This document shows positions 53,501 to 63,118 of a stretch of 64,000 nucleotides of DNA, piece after piece. The stretch comes from Leuctra nigra. Lineage: Eukaryota; Arthropoda; Insecta; Plecoptera; Leuctridae. The notes under the pieces were generated by a model. It worked only from the letters and a program-made list of their open reading frames with translations. It was not told where the DNA came from and searched no databases. The stretch is from assembly GCA_934045905.1 (NCBI GenBank), contig OW203766.1, forward strand, positions 21,942,309-22,006,308, written 5' to 3'. The position numbers and the translations under genes were made by a program. Numbering within the stretch: position 1 is the stretch's first letter; each line of letters begins with the position of its first letter.

Positions 53501-55986
53501 GTTGCATCGACTTCTATGGATTTTTTAACATTTTGTTTTTTTTCTTTAGACAAAATAACAAAACTCTCGTCACGAATCTGCGAGAATCTTTGTGACGATG
53601 GGCTTGTTCCGCTCCTGTATTCACTCATCGAGGATGCGAATCGCTCTGTTCCTTACATGGAGGTTCTGGTTTACGTTACACGAATCCTCGTCACACTGGC
53701 GCGATACGACAAGACAACTGAGTGTGCGTTTCAGGTAATTGACTCCCTGATCTCTTTCAATTCTCTAAACAGTAGGGCTGTGCGAGTTTGATATTTTAAG
53801 GTCGAGTCGAGTTCGAGTCGAGTCAGTGAGATGAATCGAGTTTTTCGAGTCGAGTTCGAGTCATGTTCAGCAAATGTTCACCTATGTACTATTAGGTCAT
53901 AAAATTATTATTCGACCATCACAAAATGAATTGAAATATTTACATTAATCATACATCATCTATACATTGTAGGGAATTCATGTCATTTCTTATTATAAGA
54001 TAGGTAAGATGTGTATTAGGTAAATTATTTTGATTCTCATACTACAGGGGTTTGACGTGTGCTACTAGAAATTTGTAGCTTGGAATGACAAGTAAAGATC
54101 TAACTTCCTAGGATATAAGCTTTAACAGCTGCTGTATCTTCGGGGAAAAAAATACATTCAATCTGCTACTAGAAATACTACTAGGTTAGGTAGGTACTAC
54201 ATAGAATGTAAAGGCCAAAGACCCTAGAACTTCCTTAGGCCAAGAATTCTGGGTTATTGCATTCCTAAGTATTGTCAGAAGCACTTAGACCTGCAGTTGA
54301 GTTATGTCACTTTATCAGCAGGAATATCATATTTCCCAAATCTCAACAATTTCGTCCAACAATACTTTGTTATTATTTCATTGTGTCATTTTAACAGAAA
54401 TGCTGGTGTTCTTGTGAGTTGAGGAGTGGATTATTGATAGGAAGAGGTAGGTAGGGGACTGTTAAAGATTAAGCAGTATAATATTGTCAATTTTTTTTTT
54501 TTTTTTTAACTCGAAAAAGTCGAGTTTAACCCTTTTTGACTTGATTCACCCCCCAAACTCGACTCGAACTCGAAATTTCGAGTACTCGCACACCCCTACT
54601 AAACAGGAAAGATATAAATTACTTTTTCTTCAATCAAACAAAGTTGCTGACTGTGACTGCCAATCCTCTGATTTGTTATGTGCCTCAAATGTAATTTGAG
54701 TAAAATTCTTACGACTGATGGACTTAGAAATTAAATAACTAGGTATTTTACATGTACCTACTTTACCTATGTGTTATAGTAGGTACCTACCTATGTACGG
54801 TCACATTTAAATGTTGTTTATCAGACCTCCATGTTGATGGGGGCATCTGTTAAACAACATCTGAATATGACTGTGGGACACATAGGTACATACATGTTAA
54901 ATTTATTTTTGGAAATGATAAATAAAAGCAAAGCGAGTATCTCCTATTGGCTTCAATTCCTCCTCCCCCCCCCACACTCACACGCAAAAAAGTCGTAGTG
55001 TTTCTCTGATCAAGCTTCAATTTTGCATGGATACCATTTGTTTTGTCACTATCATTACCTAGTGATTGTAATTTGTAATGCAATTGGTTATTATTTCTGT
55101 TTCAGGAAGGATCTTGTGTCACGGCCATGCTGCGTCTCATGACCATCTATCATGGAAAGGACAGCCCCATTTTCACAAATGCATGCACCGTCATGTGGAT
55201 ATACGCTCGGCAGCCGGGAACTCCAGTGGTAAGAAACGCATTTCGTTTAACCAATCTGACGATATAAAATTGTTTATTTTCCAAGACATATTACTCTGAA
55301 TTGAGCCAATGAAACTGGCAAAACTTCGTGACTTTTTATGGGGGAAATATCATTTCAATTGCTTTCATTGACCTTGGAAATTTGTTCTCGTATTTAAATT
55401 CCTGTGTATGGGGAAACCTTTCCAATATAATTTTTCTATGTTAATATGTTTTTTTAGTGTCTAGCTATTCTTTCTAAACTTCTCTCAATAAAGCTACGTT
55501 TACAGTCTGAAGTAGCGCTGGAGCGCCGAAGAGCTGACTATGAAAGATGAACATTGTTTATCTTTAAAACAGATTTTGATACAATAGCCTAAATTCTAAA
55601 ACATGTGCTTCCCATCTTGATTTTCATTCATTACAGTTTACACTTTGTAGTTTGTTGTATTGTTGAACATGCCATGAACGTGTACCAACAATGGTAGGTA
55701 CTGCAATAAGATACAACCTGTGTCGCAAGTATTCACCCTATCCCGTTGCCCGCAGGTATTCTTGTCTGTGAACAAACTTGTACCGACGCTACTGAAGCTA
55801 CACGCGACGGAGACCAGGCTCAGGGAACTGGCCATCAAAGCCGGACGCTCGGTACAGCCAATACCACGTGAGCTGCCCGCCGAAAAGCCAGAGTGGGGAC
55901 TCGGCTTGAAGAACAGGGCACGGACATTCCTCGTACCATTCCATGGAATATGTGCCCTCATGAGGGCTCTACAGATCAAACCTTGA
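36039..55986 (+). CDS. ASPM: abnormal spindle-like microcephaly protein (ASPM), complete 14-exon gene
   Basis: Coding exons: 36039-36056, 36550-36738, 36981-37193, 38070-39861, 40645-40836, 41077-41313, 41952-42209, 44630-44946, 46416-46591, 48404-52541, 52937-53126, 53550-53734, 55106-55228, 55756-55986. Every junction is GT..AG and phases agree throughout, giving 2752 residues. Domains: ASH (about 40-140), Ser/Thr-rich microtubule-binding type linker (141-880), calponin-homology region (about 925-1190) with the ASPM hallmarks LLSYNPLWLRIGLET, DHDPCLFC-like HDPCLFCKNAEFK and APAISRLQK, long IQ region (about 1225-2500), helical C-terminal region (2510-2752). The protein acts at spindle poles and microtubule minus ends, binding calmodulin through IQ motifs. 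The first exon has two adjacent ATGs; the short MMTSLK start is the least certain part. Confidence 0.95.
36164..36431. mobile_element. hAT-type MITE in ASPM intron 1
   Basis: Ends CAGTGGCGGCTATT and AATAGCCGCCACTG, flanked by the 8-bp duplication CCAAGGAT (36156-36163, 36432-36439). 268 bp, non-coding. Confidence 0.9.
36981..37193 (+). CDS. ASPM: ASPM exon 3 (ASH domain, second half)
   Basis: Phase-0 exon encoding TKFSKTPSSTHGFEFSDVNL through WTPKEPGSWRETLRV to VKPAK. Together with exon 2 (36550-36738, LTFADVPIGSTACRKLSIKN) it forms an immunoglobulin-like ASH domain, found in ASPM, SPD-2 and Hydin and linked to centrosome and cilia localisation. The WTP motif and the beta-strand pattern match the vertebrate ASPM N terminus. 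Confidence 0.9.
37257..37860. mobile_element. hAT-type MITE in ASPM intron 3
   Basis: Ends CAGGGCCAGTTGTTTATGG and CCACAAACAACTGGCTCTG. Flanking octamers TTTGTAGG and TTTATAGG differ at one base, consistent with an aged 8-bp duplication. Interior contains repeated TTCGCGA / TCGCGAAA motifs. 604 bp. Confidence 0.8.
38070..39861 (+). CDS. ASPM: ASPM exon 4: Ser/Thr-Pro-rich linker with internal SPLRRTTYL repeats
   Basis: 1792 bp, 597 codons, low complexity and basic. Residues encoded at about 38740-39000 form three consecutive units of roughly 38-40 residues, each with CD(D/I/V) followed by SPLRRTTYL and, except the last, an FRPV segment. Other SP motifs (ISLSPLARKM, VDLSSPQP) occur. Such S/T-P and basic contexts are typical mitotic-kinase and microtubule-binding regions; that role is inferred from ASPM family knowledge, not shown by the sequence. 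Confidence 0.9.
40516..40582. repeat. short perfect-arm hairpin
   Basis: AGTCCGAGTCAACTAATGAT and its near complement (ATCATTAGTTGACTCCGACT) flank a few bases. It lies in ASPM intron 4, 65 bp before exon 5. Possibly a minimal MITE or solo hairpin. Confidence 0.6.
41546..41690. mobile_element. short MITE, GGATTCAC family (copy 3)
   Basis: Inverted ends GGGGCTGAATTCAC and GTGAATCTGGCCCC with the same inner TTATCTTTTGATTTAATACC stretch as the other copies. In ASPM intron 6. Confidence 0.7.
42605..43296. mobile_element. Tc1/mariner-type MITE in ASPM intron 7
   Basis: Inverted ends CCGTATTAACTCGTGTATAA and its complement are flanked by TA. The 14-mer GCGTCTTATACACG recurs several times near both ends. 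692 bp; the 134-codon open frame inside has no recognisable domain. Confidence 0.85.
43418..43560 (-). mobile_element. LINE 3'-end fragment in ASPM intron 7
   Basis: A TAAA/TAA microsatellite (43410-43443) adjoins GGGTCAGGGGGTGGGATGAT, which matches the 3' end of the LINE fragment at 2397-2878 (GGGTCAGGGGGTGGGTG). It is thus a short 5'-truncated relative in the same orientation. Confidence 0.6.
43857..44616. mobile_element. Tigger/pogo-like MITE with transposase remnant
   Basis: Ends CAGTAAACCCTCGTTA and TAACGAGGGTTTACTG are flanked by TA, as in pogo/Tigger elements. On the plus strand ATG 44402 begins MAPKKYHELKLSEKVALLKE, resembling the start of the CENP-B/pogo-type DNA-binding domain; it then breaks off into an A-rich tract (44516-44541). 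GC-rich sequence at 44100-44340 is unlike the surroundings. The right end lies 13 bp from ASPM exon 8. Confidence 0.85.
44630..44946 (+). CDS. ASPM: ASPM exon 8: calponin-homology core
   Basis: Encodes the most conserved ASPM segment: LLSYNPLWLRIGLETVFG, a RLLDDPHLVKKH segment, KFMLKKFLAVIYLLD and RLIGHDPCLFCKNAEFK. The exon is GC-rich compared with the introns. The acceptor TCTGCACACAG is preceded directly by the inverted repeat of a Tigger-like element, so its branch point and pyrimidine tract lie in transposon sequence. Confidence 0.95.
45212..46225. mobile_element. Tigger/pogo-like MITE in ASPM intron 8
   Basis: Ends CAGTAAAACCTCGTTAAGTC and ...TTTAAGGAGGTTTTACTG are flanked by TA. 1014 bp without a transposase. 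Related to, but distinct from, the element at 43857-44616. Confidence 0.82.
46669..48267. mobile_element. hAT-type MITE with GAACCGAACC arrays, host of a nested MITE
   Basis: Ends TAGGGTTGGGCGAACC and GGTTCGCCCAACTCTA, flanked by the 8-bp duplication CTTCAGAT (46661-46668, 48268-48275). Subterminal CGAACCGAAC / GGTTCG motifs at both sides. Contains the element at 47423-47960. In ASPM intron 9. Confidence 0.88.
47423..47960. mobile_element. hAT-type MITE with TACCCGGGTA palindromes (nested)
   Basis: Ends TAGAGGTC and GACCTCTA, flanked by the 8-bp duplication GAATCCAG (47415-47422, 47961-47968). TACCCGGGTA palindromes crowd both ends, each followed by a long T run. It interrupts the element at 46669-48267 and is therefore younger. 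Confidence 0.88.
48404..52541 (+). CDS. ASPM: ASPM exon 10: second CH segment and IQ region
   Basis: A single 4138-bp exon, 1379 codons. It opens with the end of the CH region (LRAPAISRLQKIHNINVAL, HREKTLSLLWQIV), then several divergent IQ motifs, then the regular array at 49104-52047, then further divergent IQ motifs (IQACFRGYLCRKR, IQNWYRRINAR, IQAYFRNYLVRR). The exon ends LQ and GTAAGT. Vertebrate ASPM likewise keeps most IQ motifs in one huge exon. Confidence 0.95.
49104..52047 (+). repeat. 43 tandem 69-bp IQ-motif units
   Basis: Counting units by eye gives 43 copies of a 23-residue module, consensus NSAIKIQALYRGYKAREEFL plus a short basic tail. All but the first and last are almost uniform and contain no indels except a local change in unit 4. 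DNA identity between neighbours is very high, often only 1-5 differences per 69 bp. Units beginning HSAIKIQS recur every 2 to 4 units in the middle (units 16-29), a higher-order pattern. Each unit is a candidate calmodulin or light-chain site. Confidence 0.95.
52937..55986 (+). CDS. ASPM: ASPM exons 11-14: C-terminal region
   Basis: Exons 52937-53126, 53550-53734, 55106-55228 and 55756-55986 encode the final helical part: a last IQ-like AWWRGVLHRKNH, then LETLRMSTELGCIISALINL, ICENLCDDGLVPLLYSLIE, EGSCVTAMLRLM and VFLSVNKLVPTLLKLHAT. The pattern of short helices fits the armadillo-like C terminus of ASPM. The stop is TGA 55984-55986. Confidence 0.9.
53773..54598. mobile_element. hAT-type MITE with TCGAGTCGAG arrays in ASPM intron 12
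   Basis: Ends TAGGGCTGTGCGAG and CTCGCACACCCCTA, flanked by the 8-bp duplication CTAAACAG (53765-53772, 54599-54606). Dense TCGAGTCGAGTTCGAG repeats lie at both ends, plus a T run near 54487. Same terminal motif as 248-661. Confidence 0.9.
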
Positions 55987-56256
55987 TCACTGCTTCAAGG
56001 ATATTTTCTTTACTCATATCATCCTTTTGTAGATATGTATTGAATAATTAATTTACTATTCTTATTTTTATCCCAATACTGTAATTGTAAATTAAGTTTT
56101 ATATTGTGTAGATATTGCTACATTGTCTATACGTTGAACTAAATTACTAATCAATTTTCCCTGATGTTTTATACGGAGGAGTTGATCGATGTTTGAACCT
56201 CATAACCCAAAATATTTTTAATTCATTCAATATTAACTTTTTACTATTTGATGAAT

Positions 56257-56262
56257 AATAAA
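56257..56262 (+). promoter_or_regulatory. putative ASPM polyadenylation signal
   Basis: AATAAA lies 271 bp after the ASPM stop codon. No other canonical hexamer was noticed between the stop and this site. Confidence 0.5.
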
Positions 56263-57531
56263 CACTATTGTCTATTTGTATAATTTGCATTCATTTTCAG
56301 TTACTATACCTCTACTACCAGTACCTACATAATTTCATTCTTTTCTCACCATGCAAACCAGATCCAATTACCTAGAAAACCAAGCCAAGTTCCATAACGT
56401 AATAATGACTGGACATTTTCAAAATGAAGTTGAACAAAAATGTATCAAATCTTCGAATTAATTGACTGAATCTCGCAGATATAGTTTTAGATTCATGATT
56501 TTTGTTTTATTGTACTATAAAAATATGCATAGGTAAGACTAAAAAATATCAAACGGGAGAAGTAACAGGTGATGGGAGCTCAACCCATTTTACCCGAAGA
56601 AGTAGGTAAGGTAGTGGATAAATGTACAAAAATAAAATTCGGAAAATAAATTATTTAATTTTACTATGTAGTTGCACAAATATACATAATAGTTATCAAT
56701 ATAAAAATGACTATTCTATTGCTAAAATCTATATTTAAGGGGGGATGCCTGAAATGTCGTCTCCTATAGATATCTGAATTAATATGCTTAATTAATAGAT
56801 AATTTCCTTGTGCATCATATAAGGGTCATTCTCCACTAAATGGAATATTGAAGCTAAATAATTTTTTAAATAATATGATTTTTTCTGCTTTTTATTTCAT
56901 GGGGTCTTTGAAAATACTTGTGGAAGTATTATTAATTGCTCATCTGAGATCAAAATGAAATAATATAATTTCCTGTGTTAATTAGATTAGTGAAACATAG
57001 GGGAATGACAAAATTTTAGAGCTAGGGGAATGACGTACTGAGTTTAAATATGCTGCCAAATCTCTAGTTTTCATAGTTTTATTTCCTTTTCACATTACAA
57101 TAGTACATATTACAATGTATTGACCCTTGAGAGACTCAATAATGAGGCCCCCATATGTTAGGGTATTTAGGAAAGTATTCTTAAAGTAGAGTATTAAAAT
57201 TTAAAATATGTAGGTATTTATAAGTAATATTACAGTTGGCATTTGACATTATTGAGGAATTCCAAGTGAAGATTAATATTAAACTTATAGTTATTATAAT
57301 TATTATAATTATGAACTATAAGTATATTTCGAATACCTACTAATATTTTAGTCAAAACTAATTACTACCTAAGTAACTAACTAATTAATGTTCTTATCAT
57401 CAAGAAACTCTTCGAGTGAGTAATATGCTGCTTTTGAGAGGAGTGTTTTAAGAGAATTTTTGAACTGATTGATGTCTTTGGCTTTTTTAATTCTATTTGG
57501 AATTTTGTTGTATATTTTCGAATGTATGTAT

Positions 57532-58281
57532 CACGGCCTCCTTTATAAGTTCCGTTTCACTACACGTTTCCCGGCCTGTCCACCAACTGAAAATCAGAGG
57601 TTCCACATTTTGGCACAGGCCAAGGGCGCTAGTTGACACCCTACGCCTACCTTATGAAAATAGTACATGACCAACTGAAGACAACATAGTGTGCAGTGGT
57701 TGCTTTTGTCTTTGAAAGAGCTGTCAGTTAAGAAAATGCAATAAGTAAGCCAATATAGTTCGTGAATTCAACATTAAATATGATTTTAATGCTTTATAAG
57801 TAATATTTTAAGCAATTATTAATATATTAGTTCTTGAAATATAACCTCAGCACCAGTTTCATCAACATATTGAATGTGACATATACGAAATTTATTGTGA
57901 GGTTAAAAAATGTACGTAAAATCACCTAACTTAACACATTCAATATGTAGACGAAACTGGTGCTGAGGTTATATTTCAAGAACTAATATATTATTAATTG
58001 CTTAAAATATTACTTAAAAGCATTAAAATCATATTTAATGTTGAATTCACGAACTATATTGGCTTACTAATTGCATTTTCTTAAACTGACAGCTCTTTCA
58101 AAGACAAAAGCAACCACTGCACACTATGTTGTCTTCAGTTGGTCATGTAGGATTTTCATAAGGAAGGCGTAGGGTGTCAACTAGCGCCCTTGGCCTGTGC
58201 CAAAACGTGGAACCTCTGATTTTCAGTTGGTGGACAGGCCGGGAAACGTGTAGTGAAACGGAACTTATAAAGGAGGCCGTG
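57532..58281. mobile_element. 750-bp foldback element with 8-bp duplication
   Basis: Near-perfect inverted arms of about 340 bp begin CACGGCCTCCTTTATAAGTT; the loop is around 57875-57930. The 8-bp duplication GTATGTAT flanks it (57524-57531, 58282-58289), which fits hAT or P-type chemistry. Non-coding. Confidence 0.88.
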
Positions 58282-58892
58282 GTATGTATGCTGAGTTTCT
58301 AGTAATACATTTTATGAGTTGAAATTTTGAGGTTATGTTTGGGTCACTATTATTATCACGTTTTAATTGCCAAAAAGTATGATTTTAACATAAGTACATA
58401 ATTATAATAGAATAGGGGAATGATGGAGAGAAAACATACGCCCCTAAAAATTGTAGCATTTTTGCTATTATAGCCACAATTATCATTCAAATTACATATT
58501 TCGAGTGTTCCTGGCTTGTCAGCACCATCAAGCTAGTTGCTACACTTACGCACATGTTAAATACCAACTGCAAATAATAATAAAAAAATATTAAAATGGC
58601 TTCAGAAAGATGCCAAAACTTGGGACACGTTTTAATTACAGTTAAAACATAACATTTTATAAATATATGAATGTGAATTTGTTACATATGTCAAGATACA
58701 CTATTAATAAGCCTAATATTTATTTTTGGTACATTTAATTAATGTACTTTAAGATATATGGCAAAAGCAATGCTGGAAAACAGGGTGAGGGACAAGCTAG
58801 GGGAATGACTTTTGGGGGGTATTTTGGGCTGTAGCTCTTAGATGTGCATCATAATAACCTTACACTATGGCTGTAATTGTCAAGTAGCATCT

Positions 58893-60212
58893 GGCTCATT
58901 CCATTCTACTTCACCCAAAGTCGTTGCGCCTAGAATTTAGATTTTTTTTATATTTTGCACAGTTGTTCCTACATATAAGCTGATATCAAATCTCTAGTTT
59001 CAGTGCGATTCAAGTCAGCGTTCTCAAATTACGTGTAATTAAAGATGGCGCGGACGGGAAAATCGGTGTTTTTAAGCTTCCAGGAGAAATGCTGCCATTT
59101 CCATACTATTCAAGTTAACAGAACGATCTTTGCGGCGTTTTGTTCATAAAAGATCGGTCTATAATTATGTTTCTTACAATTTTGCTGTATATGGAACCCT
59201 TCATAATGTAATTTGCCCTCAAACTTTGACTAAAATTCTTAAATTTTTCCAATATTTGAGGCATGATTATGAATAGAAGGGAGTGATGGTTCAAACACCC
59301 AATTTTATTTTAGTTTCACCTTATATGTTAGAATAGATTTTCACACTTCATTGTTAGTTTTTATTAATTGTTTTTTACCAAAAAAAAGTCAAATTCCTAA
59401 AAAGTACCATTTTTGGTCCCATTTTCCTCAGGCGGGGGACCAGATAAAAATTTGCGCTCAACGGCAAAATAACCAGCATTACTTGATGTATAATTGCTGC
59501 AAGTTTGGACTTGTTTTTTTAACGGGTGTGGAAATGCATTTTCGCACCTGGAAATGCACGTGAAAATGCATTTCCACACCCGTTAAAAAAACAAGTCCAA
59601 ACTTGCAGAAATTATACATCAAGTAATGCTGGTTATTTTGCCGTTGAGCGCAAATTTTTATCTGGTCCCCCGCCTGAGGAAAATGGGACCAAAAAAGGTA
59701 CTTTTTAGGAATTAGACTTTTTTTTTGTAAAAAACAATTAATAAAAACTAACAATGAAGTGTGAAAATCTATTCTTACATATAAGGTGAAACTAAAATAA
59801 AATTGGGTGTTTGAACCATCACTCCCTTCTATTCATAATCATGCCTCAAATATTGGAAAAATGTAAGAATTTTAGTCAAAGTTTGAGGGCAAATTACATT
59901 ATGAAGGGTTCCATATACAGCAAAATTGTAAGAAACATAATTATAGACCGATCTTTTATGAACAAAACGCCGCAAAGATCGTTCTGTTAACTTGAATAGT
60001 ATGGAAATGGCAGCATTTCTCCTGGAAGCTTAAAAACACCGATTTTCCCGTCCGCGCCATCTTTAATTACACGTAATTTGAGTACGCCGACTTGAATCGC
60101 ACTGAAACTAGAGATTTGATATCAGCTTATATGTAGGAACAACTGTGCAAAATATAAAAAAAATCTAAATTCTAGGCGCAACGACTTTGGGTGAAGTAGA
60201 ATGGAATGAGCC
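58893..60212. mobile_element. 1320-bp foldback transposon (copy 2)
   Basis: Same length and nearly the same sequence as 7497-8816, with ends GGCTCATTCC / GGAATGAGCC and the 4-bp duplication ATCT. The arms differ from each other at only a few positions. The loop differs slightly from copy 1 around 59540-59565. Confidence 0.9.
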
Positions 60213-60785
60213 ATCTATATAAAAATAAAAAAAATAAAAGCATAGATATTTTCTTTAATATCTATATTAAAAATGGATAGGACAAGAATATTCCATTTAG
60301 TGGAGAATGACCCATAAACGCAAGAAAAAGTGGTCAAGCTGAACTAATTTCGAAGATAGGTATATCACTTTATAAATTTGAGTTAGCCCTATCTTTAACA
60401 TGGCATGTTGAAAAAACGCGGTAATTTTCCTAGTAAATTTAAGATTTTAACTATTTGCCGCCTATAGATTTTTTCCCAAAACTAATATTATGTGCATTAG
60501 GCATTAAGGTATTTATTAAGATTTTTATACTAACACCTACCTGTGCGTTTTTAAAAGTTAGAAACCAAAATCTAAATAATTTTGCTATACCTCCAGTGTT
60601 AAAATATCCTCATATTCTGGAGACATCAAATTGAAAACTCAATATAAGTCGAGAGTTGCAAGTTACAGGACATTTGATGAATCTTTTACATTAAAATATA
60701 GTTGAATTGTTGAAAATATTTATAAAAATTGTAAATTTCAAAAAAACATTTTTTCGGAGATCTCAACTTGGAGATCCCTCCTTAA

Positions 60786-61021
60786 GACAACACTGGGTAC
60801 AATTTACTACTTGGTCAAAGTGGGTTTGATTCCCAGAAGTCTTAACTTTTCAGAAGTTTAAATACACATATCAGTGGTTGCATATCACCTTTTTGCATCA
60901 ACAAAAGTAAATAAAATGATGAATTGATAAAATTTACAAATAACCTAAATTTTGACCACGTTTGTTTAGATTCAATAGTAGAATACACCCACTATTAACT
61001 TGATAATTTGTACCTACCTCT
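60786..61021. other. 3' flank of the POLR2M-like gene
   Basis: Probable 3' UTR on the minus strand; no polyadenylation hexamer is clear. Confidence 0.3.
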
Positions 61022-63118
61022 TCATTCTGTCATTGTAAAGGAGACAACACCTCTTCCATCGTACTCTTCATCGCTTGCCAACTCCTCAGCTTCACGAAAT
61101 GCTTCATCTTCAAGATGTGTTTCGTCAGCAGGAGAATCTGTTCGGGCCTCTAGTTGCAGCCTCTCGATTTGAGCGGCAAGTCTGTCCGATGCATTAGCTT
61201 CTTGGATTTCCTTGGGAAATATCACAGAAATTTGATATTGTTAGTAGGTAGGTAATTAAAACATGGCTTTATTATTCAAAATCTGAGAATACTATACATT
61301 AAAAATAAACCAACTGCACCAGAACAAAATTTAAGGGTGCAGCCAGAATGGGCAAAGCAAAAAAGCTGAGTAGGCTAAAATTATGAATCGTGATTAAGCG
61401 AGCGCCACCACGGTAGATAGGTACTCTTAAATGGCACTTTCTCTGAACGTTTTTTTTTCCTACACTGCCCAGGTCAAACCGTTCAACCGATCGATCTGAA
61501 ATTTTGCACACATACTAATGTAATCTATGCAGTCTTTGGGATCGTTTTTGAACAGGATCCTGTGATTGGTTGATAAATGAAAATGGCCTGTAGCTCACAC
61601 CGTTCGACATGTATCAAATCGAAATTTTTACCAGTTTTTGAGGCCGTCTTATAGTTTTAGAATTATAAATTTCATGAAAATACATTGATTGGTTTAAAAT
61701 TAAAATCAATGAATACTGTGCATTTTGAAATTTAAACTAGAACCGTTTGACAACCCAACTTAAAACTTTGCATGAACATTCAGACCAACGTTTCAGGTAT
61801 TTTTGCAAATTTTCAGACTGATCTGTGGTTAATTTTAAAAGTTAAGAACATTTTATTCTATAATCTCGAAATGTTTACAATTTTATGCTAATAATTTCAT
61901 TCTATCACTGCGTTTTTGATGCTTCAGTTCCAATGCCTGAAGGTAGAGCAGATGACTTGCAAGCCTCGTATTTTCACCGTGTTACATAGAGCGGTTTCCC
62001 CTAGTATATAGGCTGGCGCAATTTAGGGCAGTCCCCTCTCCCCTGTAGTGCCGCCTCTCCTACTGCCTGTTCATACATCCTCTCATAAACAAAGAGACCT
62101 TGTGAAAAACGACATAATGTGGCACTAGAAATCATTTTAGATAAAACATCAAAAAATAATGTAGACCTTACTCTAGTTGCTTTTTACATACCTTCAATTG
62201 GATGGTATGAGAGGTCTGTAGTTGTAAGGACTCTGCAAGGCTGAGTGGCTTTACTTCTCCATGAACATAGTCGGGAAATGTAGCTGCGGTATTCTCCCAA
62301 TGTACACTTCTGCAATGTCTGTTTTTGCTGTCCTCAGTTTTTGAATGGGGTATGACAGTTTTGTATGGCTTGTATGGCCGGTCCGGTCTTGTGATTCTAG
62401 TTTCATCTCTATGACAAAGCCGGTCTGCGTAAGGCTCGATTTGGCAAGTTTCTGATTCATCATCAACTTGAATATCTTCAGGACGAATTAAACTGGTTTC
62501 TGGTTTCTGCTGCCTGAATCCAAACAAATACATTAATGAGACATTACATGTAGGAGATGAGAAAACGTAGATAATTTATTTATTTATAAATTTATTTATA
62601 AATCAATGGCAGGATTTGGCCTCTGCTGGGGAAAAAATGTATGACGAACAAACCTGTACTGTTTCTTGTACATTCCAGCACCAGCTTGACTAGAAAGAAT
62701 CTTGAGTACATCAGTTTCATCCGCACTTTCATCATCACTGTCAACTGTCTGTCGATCAGCCAGAGTGTAATTTCCCGTCCACTCCAATGTCTCCATGGCC
62801 GATACAAGTTGATCTATGGGCTTTTCTGTCACAGACCTCCTCTCCTGTTCTTCTCTTTTACTTATCTCTTGAACTAGTTTTTCCTGTACTTGGTATAGTT
62901 TTGTTCCCTTATCGGGAAGCTTTGCAATGAAGCTTCTACAACAAAATGTGAGGTTAGGAAAATTGGAATGGCTTCCCAAAAGTAGGTAGGTACCTACCTA
63001 GGTAGGTAGGTAGGTAGGGTAGTAGAATATAAAATACGCACCTTTTTTGAAGGATATTATTTTGTCGAACTAGTAATTCCTTTAGCTCTACTAAGCTTTT
63101 TTTATTTAAATTATCCAT
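61022..63118 (-). CDS. POLR2M: POLR2M / Gdown1 (GRINL1A)-like protein, complete four-exon gene
   Basis: Exons 63118-63042, 62935-62654, 62513-62192 and 61210-61022 join in phase to give 289 residues. The N terminus MDNLNKKSLVELKELLVRQN followed by FIAKLPDKGTKLYQVQEKL matches the Gdown1 family signature (SLVEL.E.L.RQ....KFI.KLPDKGKKI). The C terminus has VKPLSLAESLQLQ followed by the helical EIQEANASDRLAAQIERLQL, as in the family, and ends in an acidic SDEEYDGRG tail. The middle is acidic and low complexity (DSDDESADETD). Gdown1 binds RNA polymerase II and makes it Mediator-dependent by blocking TFIIF. Human POLR2M is 368 residues, so this is a compact version. The start ATG is the first in the frame. 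Confidence 0.85.
62982..63022. repeat. TAGG/CCTA microsatellite
   Basis: TAGGTAGGTACCTACCTA followed by TAGG repeats, in intron 1 of the POLR2M-like gene. Short versions of the same motif are scattered through the window (for example 33836-33854, 36475-36512, 54776-54795). Confidence 0.8.

Larger units (their letters stand above)
56823..60313. mobile_element. element with GGGTCATTCTCC ends hosting two foldbacks
   Basis: GGGTCATTCTCCACTAAATG at the left matches the complement of the right end through AATATTCC, with the 4-bp duplication ATAA on both sides. Its interior repeats GGGGAATGAC several times. It contains foldbacks at 57532-58281 and 58893-60212. Terminal sequence and duplication length resemble those of the 1320-bp foldback, suggesting one superfamily. 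Confidence 0.8.
56739..60781. mobile_element. possible outer TTAA-flanked element
   Basis: GGGGGGATGCC at the left and GGAGGGATCTCC (complement strand) at the right are both bordered by TTAA, the duplication of Kolobok and piggyBac-type elements. The inverted match is short and imperfect. If real, it is the outermost shell of the nest at 56.8-60.3 kb. No transposase was seen. Confidence 0.35.
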
